From BM524 sp041554435 (GTDB lineage Bacteria > Bacteroidota > Bacteroidia > Bacteroidales > F082), in NCBI GenBank assembly GCA_041554435.1, contig JBFFLX010000006.1, positions 1 to 54,412 on the forward strand: a stretch of 54,412 bases of DNA, in the 5' to 3' direction. A program made the translations under genes and the position numbers. Shown in pieces: positions 25,288 to 34,751 of this stretch; the stretch's first letter is position 1; every line of letters starts with the position of its first letter. A model generated the notes under the pieces. The model saw only the letters and a program-made list of their open reading frames with translations. It had not been told where the DNA came from and did not search any database.

Positions 25288-27234
25288 TCACTTTATAAAC
25301 TTAGAACAAAAAACACCTTCTCCATTTTGGATTTTTATAATATAAATACCATTAGGGTAGTCTGAAACATCAAGTTTCTTTAAAACATTAACATCATCAA
25401 TATTTTTTTCATTGTATAATAACTCCCCGGAAATATTACGAATTTCGATAGTAATACTTCGCTTTGATGCAGTTAATTCAACATTTAAATAATCCTTAGC
25501 AGGATTGGGGAAAACTGAAATATTATCAGCAATTAGTTTATTTTCGGTTATGGAGGTTATAAACACAATTTGCACACTATCAGTATTTTTACAACAATTA
25601 ATATCACTAACTTCAACTGTATATAAACCTTCTGCCGACACTTCCAGAAATCTTTCAGTACTACCACCCGGTAGCCATTTATAGGAATCCCAAATTCCTG
25701 CATCCAGTGTTATCGATGAGTTTATGGGAATATAGACAGTATCGGTTGCGGCAATATTTACATCTGGTAAAGGGTAAATATTTATAAAAGAATTAAACTC
25801 ATAAACATCACTTCCAGAATATTCCTGCAATGCTATTTCATAACTTCCAACTTCCGGAAAAACAAATTGTGGGGAGTAGGCATCACCACCGGGAATTTCA
25901 CCTTCGGCTCCATTAAAATCCCAATTGACACTATCGATATTTGCAGTATTTCTTATAATAATCTGTGTTGTATCTTTAAAACATTGGCCGGAATAAAAAA
26001 AAGGAGAAATATCCAAATATGATGAGACAATATTGGAAAGCCCCATTAATGAGCCTCCTCCATTTAAATAAACACCATTATTATGTTGATTGTCCTTATA
26101 ATTATAATTACAATTTGCTCCTAATCGATTTGGATTATTAATAACCCCAAGATATGCCATTGAGTTAACACCTCTTTTAAATTTGGAAACATATATTTTT
26201 CCATCAACGGCAAGTTGCATGCCAGCAAATAAACTATCTGCACTACCAACCTGTTCAACATCAAACTGTTGTACGATAAAAGGAGAGGCGAATGGGTGTT
26301 CATCCTCAAGATTCACCTGGTACAAATAATTTATACCTTCTCCCAAAGGTGTTATGGTGAAATAGAGTTTGGAGTTATCAGGAGAAAATTCTATGCCATT
26401 TGCATAACTAAACTGCCCAAAATTACTGCTTATCAGATTACTGATTTTTCCAGTATTCGTATCAAAATCATATACTTCAACATAACCGTCATCAGGTATA
26501 ACCAAAGCTAGTTTATTCCCATCCGGAGAAATTTTCATTGCGCCGGCTCCATTGTTTGATGATAGGTTTCCCATATGTGGATGACCTATGGTAGTAACAA
26601 TAGGATTAACATCTAAGCCATCTTCTGTCAACAGGAATGAGTAGAAGTTTCTGCCGGTTTCTTCTCCAAAGCCATGGGTAACTATCCAATAATCCTTATT
26701 ATTCTGATGCTTAACAGCAGCAATTTTTTGTGCATTACTACTCAGTAAATGCTCATTTTTTATAATTATTTCAGCATCATTAATGCCGTCATAGTTGATT
26801 ATAGAATAATTGATTCCATCATTAAATACAGGAGGAACGTACATATCCACCGTAAAAACATAATAGATATCATTACTACCCGGTTTTGGTAAAATTAATG
26901 AAGATTGTGAGGCAAAATTATTTCCCGGCAAACCGGTACAAATAGTGTCAAAATTCTTATCCCATAAACTTTCTCCATCAGTAAACAATGTCAGGTTTCC
27001 TTCAGCATCACTTATTGCTGAAGTAGTATTTGGGAATAAAAAGCCATTAACAGTATCAATTGTTGTATTTCCATCATTAAAACTAAGAATCGTACCATCA
27101 CCAAAAACCCAGTTATCAGCCCTGTGCGGAATTAAAAAGTCAGCATTGCTTTGAGAGTAAGTTTTTAAATCAATAAGGAAAGAAATAATTATGGTTAAAT
27201 AAATCAATAGTGTTCTCAGGCTAAAAGATTTCAT
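25288..27234 (-). CDS. Secreted propeller/PKD protein with T9SS sorting domain
   Basis: The 648-residue product has a signal peptide (to about residue 28, KTYSQ). An N-terminal beta-propeller-like region (about 38-400) includes NWVFGDGTILSFNDG, ISPDGNKLALVI and FSPDNSKLYFT repeats. A PKD-like segment (about 425-490, VNWDFNGAEG...FPEVGSYEIAL) and an Ig-like stretch follow. The type A T9SS sorting domain is at about 572-648 (ISVFPNPAKDYLNVEL...NGIYIIKIQNG). It is expected to be displayed or released at the surface. It starts 23 bp after the YfcC-like gene and so is probably co-transcribed with it. Its binding partner is unknown. Confidence 0.85.
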   Translation of the reverse strand: MKSFSLRTLLIYLTIIISFLIDLKTYSQSNADFLIPHRADNWVFGDGTILSFNDGNTTIDTVNGFLFPNTTSAISDAEGNLTLFTDGESLWDKNFDTICTGLPGNNFASQSSLILPKPGSNDIYYVFTVDMYVPPVFNDGINYSIINYDGINDAEIIIKNEHLLSSNAQKIAAVKHQNNKDYWIVTHGFGEETGRNFYSFLLTEDGLDVNPIVTTIGHPHMGNLSSNNGAGAMKISPDGNKLALVIPDDGYVEVYDFDTNTGKISNLISSNFGQFSYANGIEFSPDNSKLYFTITPLGEGINYLYQVNLEDEHPFASPFIVQQFDVEQVGSADSLFAGMQLAVDGKIYVSKFKRGVNSMAYLGVINNPNRLGANCNYNYKDNQHNNGVYLNGGGSLMGLSNIVSSYLDISPFFYSGQCFKDTTQIIIRNTANIDSVNWDFNGAEGEIPGGDAYSPQFVFPEVGSYEIALQEYSGSDVYEFNSFINIYPLPDVNIAATDTVYIPINSSITLDAGIWDSYKWLPGGSTERFLEVSAEGLYTVEVSDINCCKNTDSVQIVFITSITENKLIADNISVFPNPAKDYLNVELTASKRSITIEIRNISGELLYNEKNIDDVNVLKKLDVSDYPNGIYIIKIQNGEGVFCSKFIK

Positions 27235-27257
27235 GCTTATTGATTTTTATTAATATA

Positions 27258-28853
27258 TCAGAATCCATCCAAATTCATAGTAACTGTTGGTATTAGCAGC
27301 AACCACCCCAAAATTATAAGCACTATCATAAAAGGAGTAATCCATTTCACCCATTTATCATAGGGGATTTTGGCAACTCCCAAAACGCCGATTAAAACAC
27401 CTGAGGTTGGTGTTATCATATTTGTAAACCCATCACCAAACTGAAAGGCCATAACTGTTGCCTGTCGGCTTAGATTCACAAGATCAGAAAAAGGAGCCAT
27501 CACAGGCATGGTAAGCGCTGCTTTTGCCGATCCTGAGGGTATGATAACATTAATAAAGTTTTGTATCACATACATCACACTTACCGTTCCTAACTTCCCC
27601 ATACCCGACATGGAGTCGGCAACACTATTTAATATAGTATCAATAATTTTTCCGTTTTCAAGAATTACTAATATTCCACCTGCAAGGCCAACAACCAATG
27701 CTGCTGACATTATATCTTTTGCTCCTTCGATAAATTCCTTTGTAATGCGATTAGCTCCATAATTTGCTGCAATACCCGATAATATTCCCAAAGCAAAAAA
27801 CAAACTGGCAATTTCCATAATATACCAACTATAACCCATCACTCCTACTATCAAAAATACAATTGTAAACAGCAGTAAATTAAGAATAAAAAAGTGCATT
27901 CCTTTTCTAAGACTTAAGAGTCCTAATGCTACAAATAATCCACTGGCAACAGGAACCATAGGCAGGATTTGCTCAGCATTTCCAATCTTCATTGTGGTTT
28001 CGGGATAAATCCAGGAGAATATACCCAAAACAATACTCAAAAGTACAAAAACCACCCAAGCCGCTTTAGGAGTTTTAGTTTCCTGATCATCAATATCAAC
28101 ATCAGATTTATTACGCCAATACTCATCGTTAGTATAAACGAGTGACTTCTCAGGATGTTTTTTAATTTTTGCAGCATATCGCAACACCCAGGTAATTCCA
28201 ACTATATTAATAACAAACCAGGAAAACAAACGATATCCAAAACCGGAAAACAAAGGCAAATCAGCAATCCCCTGGGCTATTCCTATGGTGAAAGGATTTA
28301 GAACTGCTCCTGCAAATCCAAGTCCTGCTGCAACAAATACCATGCTAACTCCAACAATAGAATCGTATCCCATTGAAATGGCAAGAGGAACTATTATAAC
28401 TATGAAAGCAATGGTTTCTTCGCTCATTCCGAAAACAGCACCAAAAATACTGAACATCAACATTATAAGTGCAATAATAATGTTATTTACACCAATGGTT
28501 TTAAGGAATTTATTCTCTTCCAGTTTCTCAGTATATTTTAAAAATGAGTATATCCCAATATCAATTGATTTACTGGAATTTACTATCCAGAAAGCACCCC
28601 CAATCATTAAAATAAAAACTATAATCCCTGATTGACGCTCGAAACCTTCAAACATGGCGGCAAATACCTCCCAGGTTTGGGGCTGGTTATCAATATAATG
28701 AAACGACTCTTTATCGATAACTGTTCTCTCAACATTGTTAACAATTTTAGTTTCCCTATTATATTCTCCGCCGGGAACTATCCAGGTAGCAATGGCAGCA
28801 ATAACAATCAGGAAAAAAATTATGACATAGGTATGGGGGAATTTTTTAAACAT
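27258..28853 (-). CDS. YfcC-family (DcuC-like) transporter
   Basis: The 531-residue membrane protein has roughly 12 helices and the family features: MFKKFPHTYVIIFFLIVIAA at the start, WIVPGGEYNR just after the first helix, and a C-terminal half-repeat with NVIIPSGSAKAALTMPVMAP and TPTSGVLIGVL. YfcC proteins are related to C4-dicarboxylate (DcuC) and arginine/ornithine carriers; the substrate here is not predictable. It lies 11 bp after yqeY, consistent with one transcript. Confidence 0.85.
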   Translation of the reverse strand: MFKKFPHTYVIIFFLIVIAAIATWIVPGGEYNRETKIVNNVERTVIDKESFHYIDNQPQTWEVFAAMFEGFERQSGIIVFILMIGGAFWIVNSSKSIDIGIYSFLKYTEKLEENKFLKTIGVNNIIIALIMLMFSIFGAVFGMSEETIAFIVIIVPLAISMGYDSIVGVSMVFVAAGLGFAGAVLNPFTIGIAQGIADLPLFSGFGYRLFSWFVINIVGITWVLRYAAKIKKHPEKSLVYTNDEYWRNKSDVDIDDQETKTPKAAWVVFVLLSIVLGIFSWIYPETTMKIGNAEQILPMVPVASGLFVALGLLSLRKGMHFFILNLLLFTIVFLIVGVMGYSWYIMEIASLFFALGILSGIAANYGANRITKEFIEGAKDIMSAALVVGLAGGILVILENGKIIDTILNSVADSMSGMGKLGTVSVMYVIQNFINVIIPSGSAKAALTMPVMAPFSDLVNLSRQATVMAFQFGDGFTNMITPTSGVLIGVLGVAKIPYDKWVKWITPFMIVLIILGWLLLIPTVTMNLDGF

Positions 28854-28864
28854 AGAAACCGGTT

Positions 28865-29317
28865 TTACGAAAGCAATTCTTTTACGATAGTAGAAATTGT
28901 TTTATTATCAGCCTTTCCGGCTAGTTGTTTACTTACAACACCCATAACTTTTCCCATATCTTTCATAGTGGATGCACCGGTATCAGCAACTATCTTTTTT
29001 ACAATTTCTTCAACTTCTTCTTTACTCATTTGCTGCGGCAGGTATTTTTCAATAATTGCAGCCTGAAACTCCTCTTCTTCAGCAAGTTCAGCCCTTCCGC
29101 TTTCGCGATATATAGCAGCAGCATCCTTACGTTGTTTTACCTGCTTTTGCAGAAGTTTTATTTCAACACTCTCGGGAATCTCTGTTCCACTGGTGTCAGC
29201 GCCGGTTTTCTCTAATAATAATGCTGCTTTAATGGCTCTTAATGCAGCCAGTTTTACCTTGTCTTTTGCAAGCATTGCTTGCTTTAAATCGTTATTTATT
29301 AATACTTCTAAACTCAT
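28865..29317 (-). CDS. yqeY: GatB/YqeY domain protein
   Basis: The 150-residue protein is all helical and aligns with YqeY proteins: LINNDLKQAMLAKDKVKLAALRAIKAA at the start and EKYLPQQMSKEEVEEIV near 91-107. It resembles the C-terminal tRNA-binding domain of GatB, part of the tRNA amidotransferase, but the function of the free form is not established. It heads a possible three-gene minus-strand operon with the YfcC-like transporter and a T9SS cargo gene. Confidence 0.92.
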   Translation of the reverse strand: MSLEVLINNDLKQAMLAKDKVKLAALRAIKAALLLEKTGADTSGTEIPESVEIKLLQKQVKQRKDAAAIYRESGRAELAEEEEFQAAIIEKYLPQQMSKEEVEEIVKKIVADTGASTMKDMGKVMGVVSKQLAGKADNKTISTIVKELLS

Positions 29318-29389
29318 GATTTTATTTTTTTGCTAAATTACGAAAAAGAGGTTGTGTTATAATAAAAGGATACTATTGATAATTAACTA

Positions 29390-30817
29390 TTAATTTAATA
29401 CCACTTTTGTGGAAAATTGTTTATTTCCGAAATTGTAAATCACCAAATAAACTCCTTTTGAATGCTGAGAATCGGGAACCCACTCAAAGTTCTCCCATGA
29501 AGATGATGGTTTAATATTATTAAATTCTGCAATAATTTCACCATTAATACCTGCAATTTTAATTTCTCCATTCTGATTATGAGAGTTATATGATATTTTC
29601 AATCGGCCTCTAAAAGGATTTGGCGATACTTTTATAAAGTTTTCAGTATTAATATTTTCATCAATCTTACTACCAATAAATGCCTTTGCCTTTGACATCG
29701 ACAAAGCAATATTCCCATTTATATGCGATTGCCATATACAGTAAACATAATAAGCTTCTGTTCCCCATCCATCAACCGATTCACCAAAAAATAATTTGGA
29801 ATTTTCATCCAAATAAGTGTTATGACTTAAAGTGGCACTATCGTCCCAACCATATTCTCCCATTGAACAAAATATTTCCGATTCATCTCCTGCATTAATA
29901 GTATAGGTGGTATAATGAGGAAGATAAAAACTATTCTTAACAGCCATATCCCATACTATCATACTAACTTGCCTGACATTATTTTTCGAAAAAGTATTAA
30001 TAGTATCTATATAACTATAATTATAATCTCCACTCAACATTTTGATATAGTTATTATTAACCCAGCACATACTATTTTCGCCCCAGCCTGCAACCGAATT
30101 ACTTCTCGTTAGCCAATTACTATTTCCCATTGAATCGGCATAAGCAGGCTCAGTCCATAAAAATTCTGCACTATCAGCATTATATTTATAATAGGATTTA
30201 TAAATATGATAATCGTTGGCTTCCTTTTTCTGCCATGCTGCCTCATAATATTTTACCTGAATATTAGCTGAATTTGAGTCTAGAAGTGTTTCATTTTCAG
30301 TATAAACAGAATCCATATAAAACTTAAGTTCAGCAGCATAAACCAAACTATCAATTGTAAACGAAATATAAGCATCTTCAACAACTGAATAATCCGAAAC
30401 ATCGTAATTTTGATGATTTTCTAACACTTTTATTTCCTCACCCACACTGTCGTTTTCATAATATTTTGAGGCGTAAAGGTTTTTAAATCCATCCTTGTCA
30501 CACAAATAAAAAAGATACCCTAAATAATCAGGGTTAGATCTGTATACAAAATATGGTGTAGAGTAATTATAAGTTGTAGAGTTTAATATGCCGGTATTAT
30601 CAGATAATGATGTAAGATTCATTTTCCAAATTGAGGATTTATTTTCATTTTTCTGATAGAACATCCAGGCATCATATGCCATGGGTACGACGTTTGGATT
30701 TGAATAATTGGAAAGAGTATCGGTAATTAATTGTTCTTCTGTCCAGTCATAAACTTCTTGTGAATAAGAAAAAATACAGAAAATCACCAAAAGAAACAAA
30801 AGGCTAATATTTTTCAT
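29390..30817 (-). CDS. Secreted protein of unknown function with T9SS sorting domain
   Basis: The 475-residue protein has a Sec signal (MKNISLLFLLVIFCIFSYSQ). Its Tyr/Asn/Ser-rich body has weak propeller-like repeats and no enzyme motif that I recognise. The last 75 residues form a type A T9SS sorting domain (IKVSPNPFRGRLKISY ... KGVYLVIYNFGNKQF). Its promoter box (TATATTTG, 30835-30842) touches the T-run of the ftsZ terminator, which separates it from the dcw cluster. It is expected to be exported to the surface by the T9SS. Confidence 0.8.
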   Translation of the reverse strand: MKNISLLFLLVIFCIFSYSQEVYDWTEEQLITDTLSNYSNPNVVPMAYDAWMFYQKNENKSSIWKMNLTSLSDNTGILNSTTYNYSTPYFVYRSNPDYLGYLFYLCDKDGFKNLYASKYYENDSVGEEIKVLENHQNYDVSDYSVVEDAYISFTIDSLVYAAELKFYMDSVYTENETLLDSNSANIQVKYYEAAWQKKEANDYHIYKSYYKYNADSAEFLWTEPAYADSMGNSNWLTRSNSVAGWGENSMCWVNNNYIKMLSGDYNYSYIDTINTFSKNNVRQVSMIVWDMAVKNSFYLPHYTTYTINAGDESEIFCSMGEYGWDDSATLSHNTYLDENSKLFFGESVDGWGTEAYYVYCIWQSHINGNIALSMSKAKAFIGSKIDENINTENFIKVSPNPFRGRLKISYNSHNQNGEIKIAGINGEIIAEFNNIKPSSSWENFEWVPDSQHSKGVYLVIYNFGNKQFSTKVVLN

Positions 30818-30834
30818 CGGTAATAAATTTTTCT

Positions 30835-30842
30835 CAAATATA
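30835..30842 (-). promoter_or_regulatory. -7 box for the T9SS cargo gene
   Basis: The minus strand reads TATATTTG, 18 bp before the ATG. It directly abuts the T-run of the upstream ftsZ terminator. Confidence 0.55.
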
Positions 30843-30874
30843 AAAAAACCTCCTGTATTTATTCATACAGGAGG
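30842..30874 (-). terminator. Rho-independent terminator after ftsZ (end of dcw cluster)
   Basis: On the minus strand a perfect 10-bp stem CCTCCTGTAT/ATACAGGAGG with a 6-nt loop is followed by seven T, about 29 bp after the ftsZ stop. Confidence 0.92.
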
Positions 30875-30902
30875 CTTAGTTTAAGAAATTATATTCTATA
30901 AA

Positions 30903-32546
30903 TTAATCGACATTGTCGTGCAAAAATGAATTATCCGATTTTATTACAGTATTATTTTTACTGTCTTCGCCGAGTGTATGCCTTGAAACCTCTGATTTAG
31001 ATGAGTAATCAGGATCTTTCAACTCTACGTTTTTTCTCATATATGCAGGTTGATTTTCCAGCTCACTAATTTTTCCGGGGTTTCTAAAACTCATACTCAT
31101 ACTTTTCAAGCGGTTAATTCTCTCATCGGCATTTTTTTTAATGCTGTCATTCTCTACCTCAATAGTCTCCGATTCAGTAGTATCAACTACTTCATTTTTA
31201 TCAATCTTGCTTTCAGTACTCTTAGTTCTTCTGATAAGAGTAAAAGTATCACTTTCTTGCTGTGGTTCATCTTCATGAGTTTGAGTCTCATCCTCAATCA
31301 AATTATGAACTATTCTGCTAGTATTTTCCTTTTGTGGCGGAGTACTATCAGGTAAAGGATTTACACTTCTGTTTATCAAATGTATTTCCGACTTTTCTTC
31401 ATTAGGTTCTGCTGTAAAGTCTTCATTTTCCATTTTAGTGGTTTCTTCCACCTCAACAGGTTTTTCGTCCTTCACTGAATCATCTGCCTTATCCTCACTA
31501 ATATTTGGAGCGAACTCTATTTGATTTCTTTTCTCCTCATACAAATCATGTAGTTTCTTTGGTGGACTTTCCACAGGTTTGTTTCGTGGATTATCAAATC
31601 CAGTTGCAATAACTGTGATTCCAATATTATTGCCCAGTGCTTCATCTTCTCCAAGTCCCCAAATAACATCGGCCTCATTACCACTTGCTTCCTGAACATG
31701 TTCAGTTATTTCTGATATTTCATCCATAGTAATATCATCGGTACCTGAAACTATATGCAGCAGAATATTAGTTGCACCATTAATATCGTTATCGTTAAGC
31801 AAAGGAGAGTTAAGAGCTTCTTCGATAGCTGTTATGGCTCTGTTATCGCCTTCGGCTATAGCCTGTCCCATAATTGCTTTTCCGGAATCTTTAATTACGG
31901 TTTTAACATCTTCGAAGTCGGTATTAACTTTACCCGTTGCGGTAATAATTTCGGCTATACCTTTTGCTGCAATAGTAAGCACATTATCAGCTTTAGCGAA
32001 GGCTTCCTTTACGGAAAGATTTCCATATTGAACTCTTAGTTTATCATTATTGATAACCAAAAGAGTATCAACATTTTTTTTCATTTCTTCGATGCCCTGT
32101 TGTGCCTGCAATATTCTTCGCCTACCTTCCCATGCGAATGGAAGGGTAACGATTCCAACCGTCAAAATTCCGAGTTCATGTGCTACTTTTGCGATAACGG
32201 GTGCTGCTCCGGTACCTGTTCCGCCACCCATACCAGCAGTAACGAACAACATTTGTGTAGTCTCGTTGAATATTTCCTTTATCTTATCGATGGATTCGTT
32301 GGCGGCATTTCTACCCACTTCAGGTTTCGATCCGGCGCCTAGTCCTCCATTATTTCCTATCTCTATCTTAACAGGAACCGGACTATCCTGAAGAGCCTGA
32401 ACATCAGTATTACAAACAGCGAAATCAACTCCTTTGATTCCTTGCTTAAACATATGATTAACAGCATTGGAGCCACCACCTCCAACACCGAGAACTTTTA
32501 TAATTGACGGTGTTTGTTTAGATTGAAAAGTTATCATTTCCGGCAT
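30903..32546 (-). CDS. ftsZ: Cell division GTPase FtsZ
   Basis: The 547-residue tubulin homologue builds the division ring. The GTP-binding core (about 14-320) contains VGGGGSNAVNHM and the tubulin signature GGGTGTGAAP (about 107-116). An unusually long acidic, low-complexity linker (about 325-535) follows; extended linkers occur in this phylum. The protein ends in NSFLHDNVD, which has the position and character of the conserved C-terminal peptide that contacts FtsA. A gap of 84 bp, nearly all A/T, separates it from ftsA, so a separate leader or promoter is possible. It is the last gene of the dcw cluster. Confidence 0.97.
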   Translation of the reverse strand: MPEMITFQSKQTPSIIKVLGVGGGGSNAVNHMFKQGIKGVDFAVCNTDVQALQDSPVPVKIEIGNNGGLGAGSKPEVGRNAANESIDKIKEIFNETTQMLFVTAGMGGGTGTGAAPVIAKVAHELGILTVGIVTLPFAWEGRRRILQAQQGIEEMKKNVDTLLVINNDKLRVQYGNLSVKEAFAKADNVLTIAAKGIAEIITATGKVNTDFEDVKTVIKDSGKAIMGQAIAEGDNRAITAIEEALNSPLLNDNDINGATNILLHIVSGTDDITMDEISEITEHVQEASGNEADVIWGLGEDEALGNNIGITVIATGFDNPRNKPVESPPKKLHDLYEEKRNQIEFAPNISEDKADDSVKDEKPVEVEETTKMENEDFTAEPNEEKSEIHLINRSVNPLPDSTPPQKENTSRIVHNLIEDETQTHEDEPQQESDTFTLIRRTKSTESKIDKNEVVDTTESETIEVENDSIKKNADERINRLKSMSMSFRNPGKISELENQPAYMRKNVELKDPDYSSKSEVSRHTLGEDSKNNTVIKSDNSFLHDNVD

Positions 32547-32630
32547 AAATATTGTTTTTTTAAATGTATTACTTACTAAAATTATATTTTTTATTTTTTT
32601 ATTTTTTTTTTAACAATAAAAAGTTAATTG

Positions 32631-33959
32631 TTATTGAACGGAATCATCATCAAACCACTGCTTTATGATGTCGAGGAATCTTCCCGTTCCGGTTTTTCCA
32701 CCCTCAGTTTTTTTTCTAACTTTTTTCTTTTCTACTGGTTTTGGGTCTTCGGCTTTTTCCTTTAAGTCGCTTTCAAATTTATTGGAAAGTTCATATCTAA
32801 GTTCTGAGTCGAAGCGTTTTATACCTTCTATTACAAGTCCGATACTTGTAGAATACATCGGGCTGGCCATTTCATCAGTAACATCATTTGCAAGGTGTTC
32901 GTTTGGATACCCAATTCTTGTATCCATACCAGTAATAAACTCTGTTAACTGATCGATATGTTTTAACTGAGCTCCACCACCGGTTAACACTATTCCTGCA
33001 ATAAGTTTCTTTTCAAATCCAGAATTATTTATTTCGAAGGATATGTATTGCACTATCTCCTCCATTCTTGCCTGAATGATATTTGCAAGGTTTTTCAAGG
33101 TAATTTCTTTTGGTGGCCGACCTCTCAAGCCAGGAATCGCCACCACCTCATCGTCGCGATTTTCGTTTGCCAATGCTGAACCGAATTTAACTTTCAGTTC
33201 TTCGGCATGCTTTTTAATTATGGTACATCCTTCTTTAACATCTTCGGTAACCACATCTCCGCCAAACGGAATAACGGCTGTATGACGAATAACATTATCA
33301 TGGAAAATTGCTATGTCGGTTGTTCCGCCACCTATGTCAACCAAAACTACTCCGGCTTCCTTTTCTTCATCGCTCAGCACAGCTTCGGCAGATGCAATTG
33401 GTTCAAGAATAAGGTCAACCATTTCGAGATTTGCCTTACGAATACATTTATAAATATTTTTAGCAGCGGCTGTTTGTCCAATAATTATGTGGAAATTTGC
33501 CTCCAGAGTATTTCCAAGCATACCCACAGGCTCTCTTATATCCGACTCATTATCAATAACATAATCCTGTGCAATAACATCAATTATTTCCTCACCGGGA
33601 GCCATCCCTAGTTTATACATCTTTTGTGTGAGTTGCTCAACCTCGGCAAAACTTATTTCTTTGTCAGGATCTTCCCGGATTATAGTACCTCGATGTTGAT
33701 GGCTTTTAATATGTTGTCCGGCGATTCCAACGTTTACATATTTTATATCCACACCGGATTTAGCCTCTGCCATATCCACAGCAGTTCGAATTGATTTCAC
33801 GGTATTTTCAATATTGGCAACAACGCCCCTTTTAACACCTATCGACTCGGTTTTTCCATTGCCCAGAATTTCGATTTTTCCAAATTCATTTCTCCTTCCA
33901 ACAATACAAGCAATTTTTGTTGTTCCAATGTCGAGACCTACAATAATTTCCGATTCCAT
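32631..33959 (-). CDS. ftsA: Cell division protein FtsA
   Basis: The 442-residue actin-like ATPase anchors FtsZ to the membrane. Phosphate-1 motif GLDIGTTK (about 8-15), phosphate-2 VDIGGGTTDIAIF (about 207-219) and adenosine motif IVLTGGGAQL are present, with the 1C domain between. After a Lys-rich linker, the last residues (GRFLDIIKQWFDDD) form the amphipathic membrane-targeting helix. It follows ftsQ by 21 bp. Confidence 0.96.
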   Translation of the reverse strand: MESEIIVGLDIGTTKIACIVGRRNEFGKIEILGNGKTESIGVKRGVVANIENTVKSIRTAVDMAEAKSGVDIKYVNVGIAGQHIKSHQHRGTIIREDPDKEISFAEVEQLTQKMYKLGMAPGEEIIDVIAQDYVIDNESDIREPVGMLGNTLEANFHIIIGQTAAAKNIYKCIRKANLEMVDLILEPIASAEAVLSDEEKEAGVVLVDIGGGTTDIAIFHDNVIRHTAVIPFGGDVVTEDVKEGCTIIKKHAEELKVKFGSALANENRDDEVVAIPGLRGRPPKEITLKNLANIIQARMEEIVQYISFEINNSGFEKKLIAGIVLTGGGAQLKHIDQLTEFITGMDTRIGYPNEHLANDVTDEMASPMYSTSIGLVIEGIKRFDSELRYELSNKFESDLKEKAEDPKPVEKKKVRKKTEGGKTGTGRFLDIIKQWFDDDSVQ

Positions 33960-33980
33960 GATTTATAGTTTTTATAATAA

Positions 33981-34751
33981 TTATTTTGCACACACTATTT
34001 GTCCGTCAAACTTCAAATTAATTGATTTGTATTTATCAAGCCCTTCCACAAGCAAAGCCTGTTTATAAAAAGCCTGTAAATTCCTGAGTTTGATATCTAT
34101 ATTATTTAAACTGCCCAAGATGACAGTACATTTTCCTACTTCCGGAATTAATTCAAATTCATTTTTACTATTTAAATAAATCTGATTTATCTGAGCATTT
34201 AGAAACTCATTTTCGCTTAATAATTTTGCCAGTTTCAATATTCCAGCTAACTGAGTTCCGGCATAAGTTGTATCATAAATATTATTGAATTCTTTAACCG
34301 AAGGAATATTTATATAGCCATTAACCACAAAAACTCTGGCCGTATATTCATTACTCAAAGGCAAAATATCACCTTCTTTGGTAATATAATATCCTTTGGA
34401 ATCCTTATTAAATATCCTCAGCAGTGGGGTTTTCTCTCTTATATTAACTATCAACTCACCATTAATACCGGTAAAAACATCAGCATCTTTTACATAAGGA
34501 TTCTTCAGTAATTCCTTCTCCATATATCTTATTTTCAGAGCATTAACCTCCACTGAATCGGTCTTCTGAATTGAGTTTAATTTGGCAAGTATTGTATCCC
34601 TATTTAAAAAACCATTATCGGTATTGCGATATATTTCAAGTTGAGTTTTGGAAACCAGAGTCTCACCCCCCTTAACAAGCACATAGCCGAATAGCCCTGC
34701 CAAAGCAAGAACATAAATTATAAGCGATGTTATTTTAATGGTTTTAATCAT
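33981..34751 (-). CDS. ftsQ: Cell division protein FtsQ/DivIB
   Basis: The 256-residue bitopic protein has a short cytoplasmic start and one membrane helix (about 9-26). A POTRA-like periplasmic region (about 35-115) includes the conserved LLKNPYVKDADVF segment, and a beta domain ends at QIVCAK. It scaffolds the divisome by recruiting FtsL/FtsI/FtsW. It overlaps murC by 4 bp (ATGA), implying coupled translation. Assignment rests on topology and strict dcw position as well as motifs. Confidence 0.9.
   Translation of the reverse strand: MIKTIKITSLIIYVLALAGLFGYVLVKGGETLVSKTQLEIYRNTDNGFLNRDTILAKLNSIQKTDSVEVNALKIRYMEKELLKNPYVKDADVFTGINGELIVNIREKTPLLRIFNKDSKGYYITKEGDILPLSNEYTARVFVVNGYINIPSVKEFNNIYDTTYAGTQLAGILKLAKLLSENEFLNAQINQIYLNSKNEFELIPEVGKCTVILGSLNNIDIKLRNLQAFYKQALLVEGLDKYKSINLKFDGQIVCAK

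Noticed and set aside
25277..25288. Perfect 12-bp palindrome AACTAATTAGTT between the convergent GDPD and T9SS cargo genes
   Set aside because: It has no loop or T-run and is AT-rich, so it is neither a convincing terminator nor a clear protein site.
32556..32630. A/T-only ftsA-ftsZ gap as a terminator or small RNA
   Set aside because: A weak AACAAT/ATTGTT hairpin exists but is followed by A rather than T on the coding strand; no structured RNA is evident.
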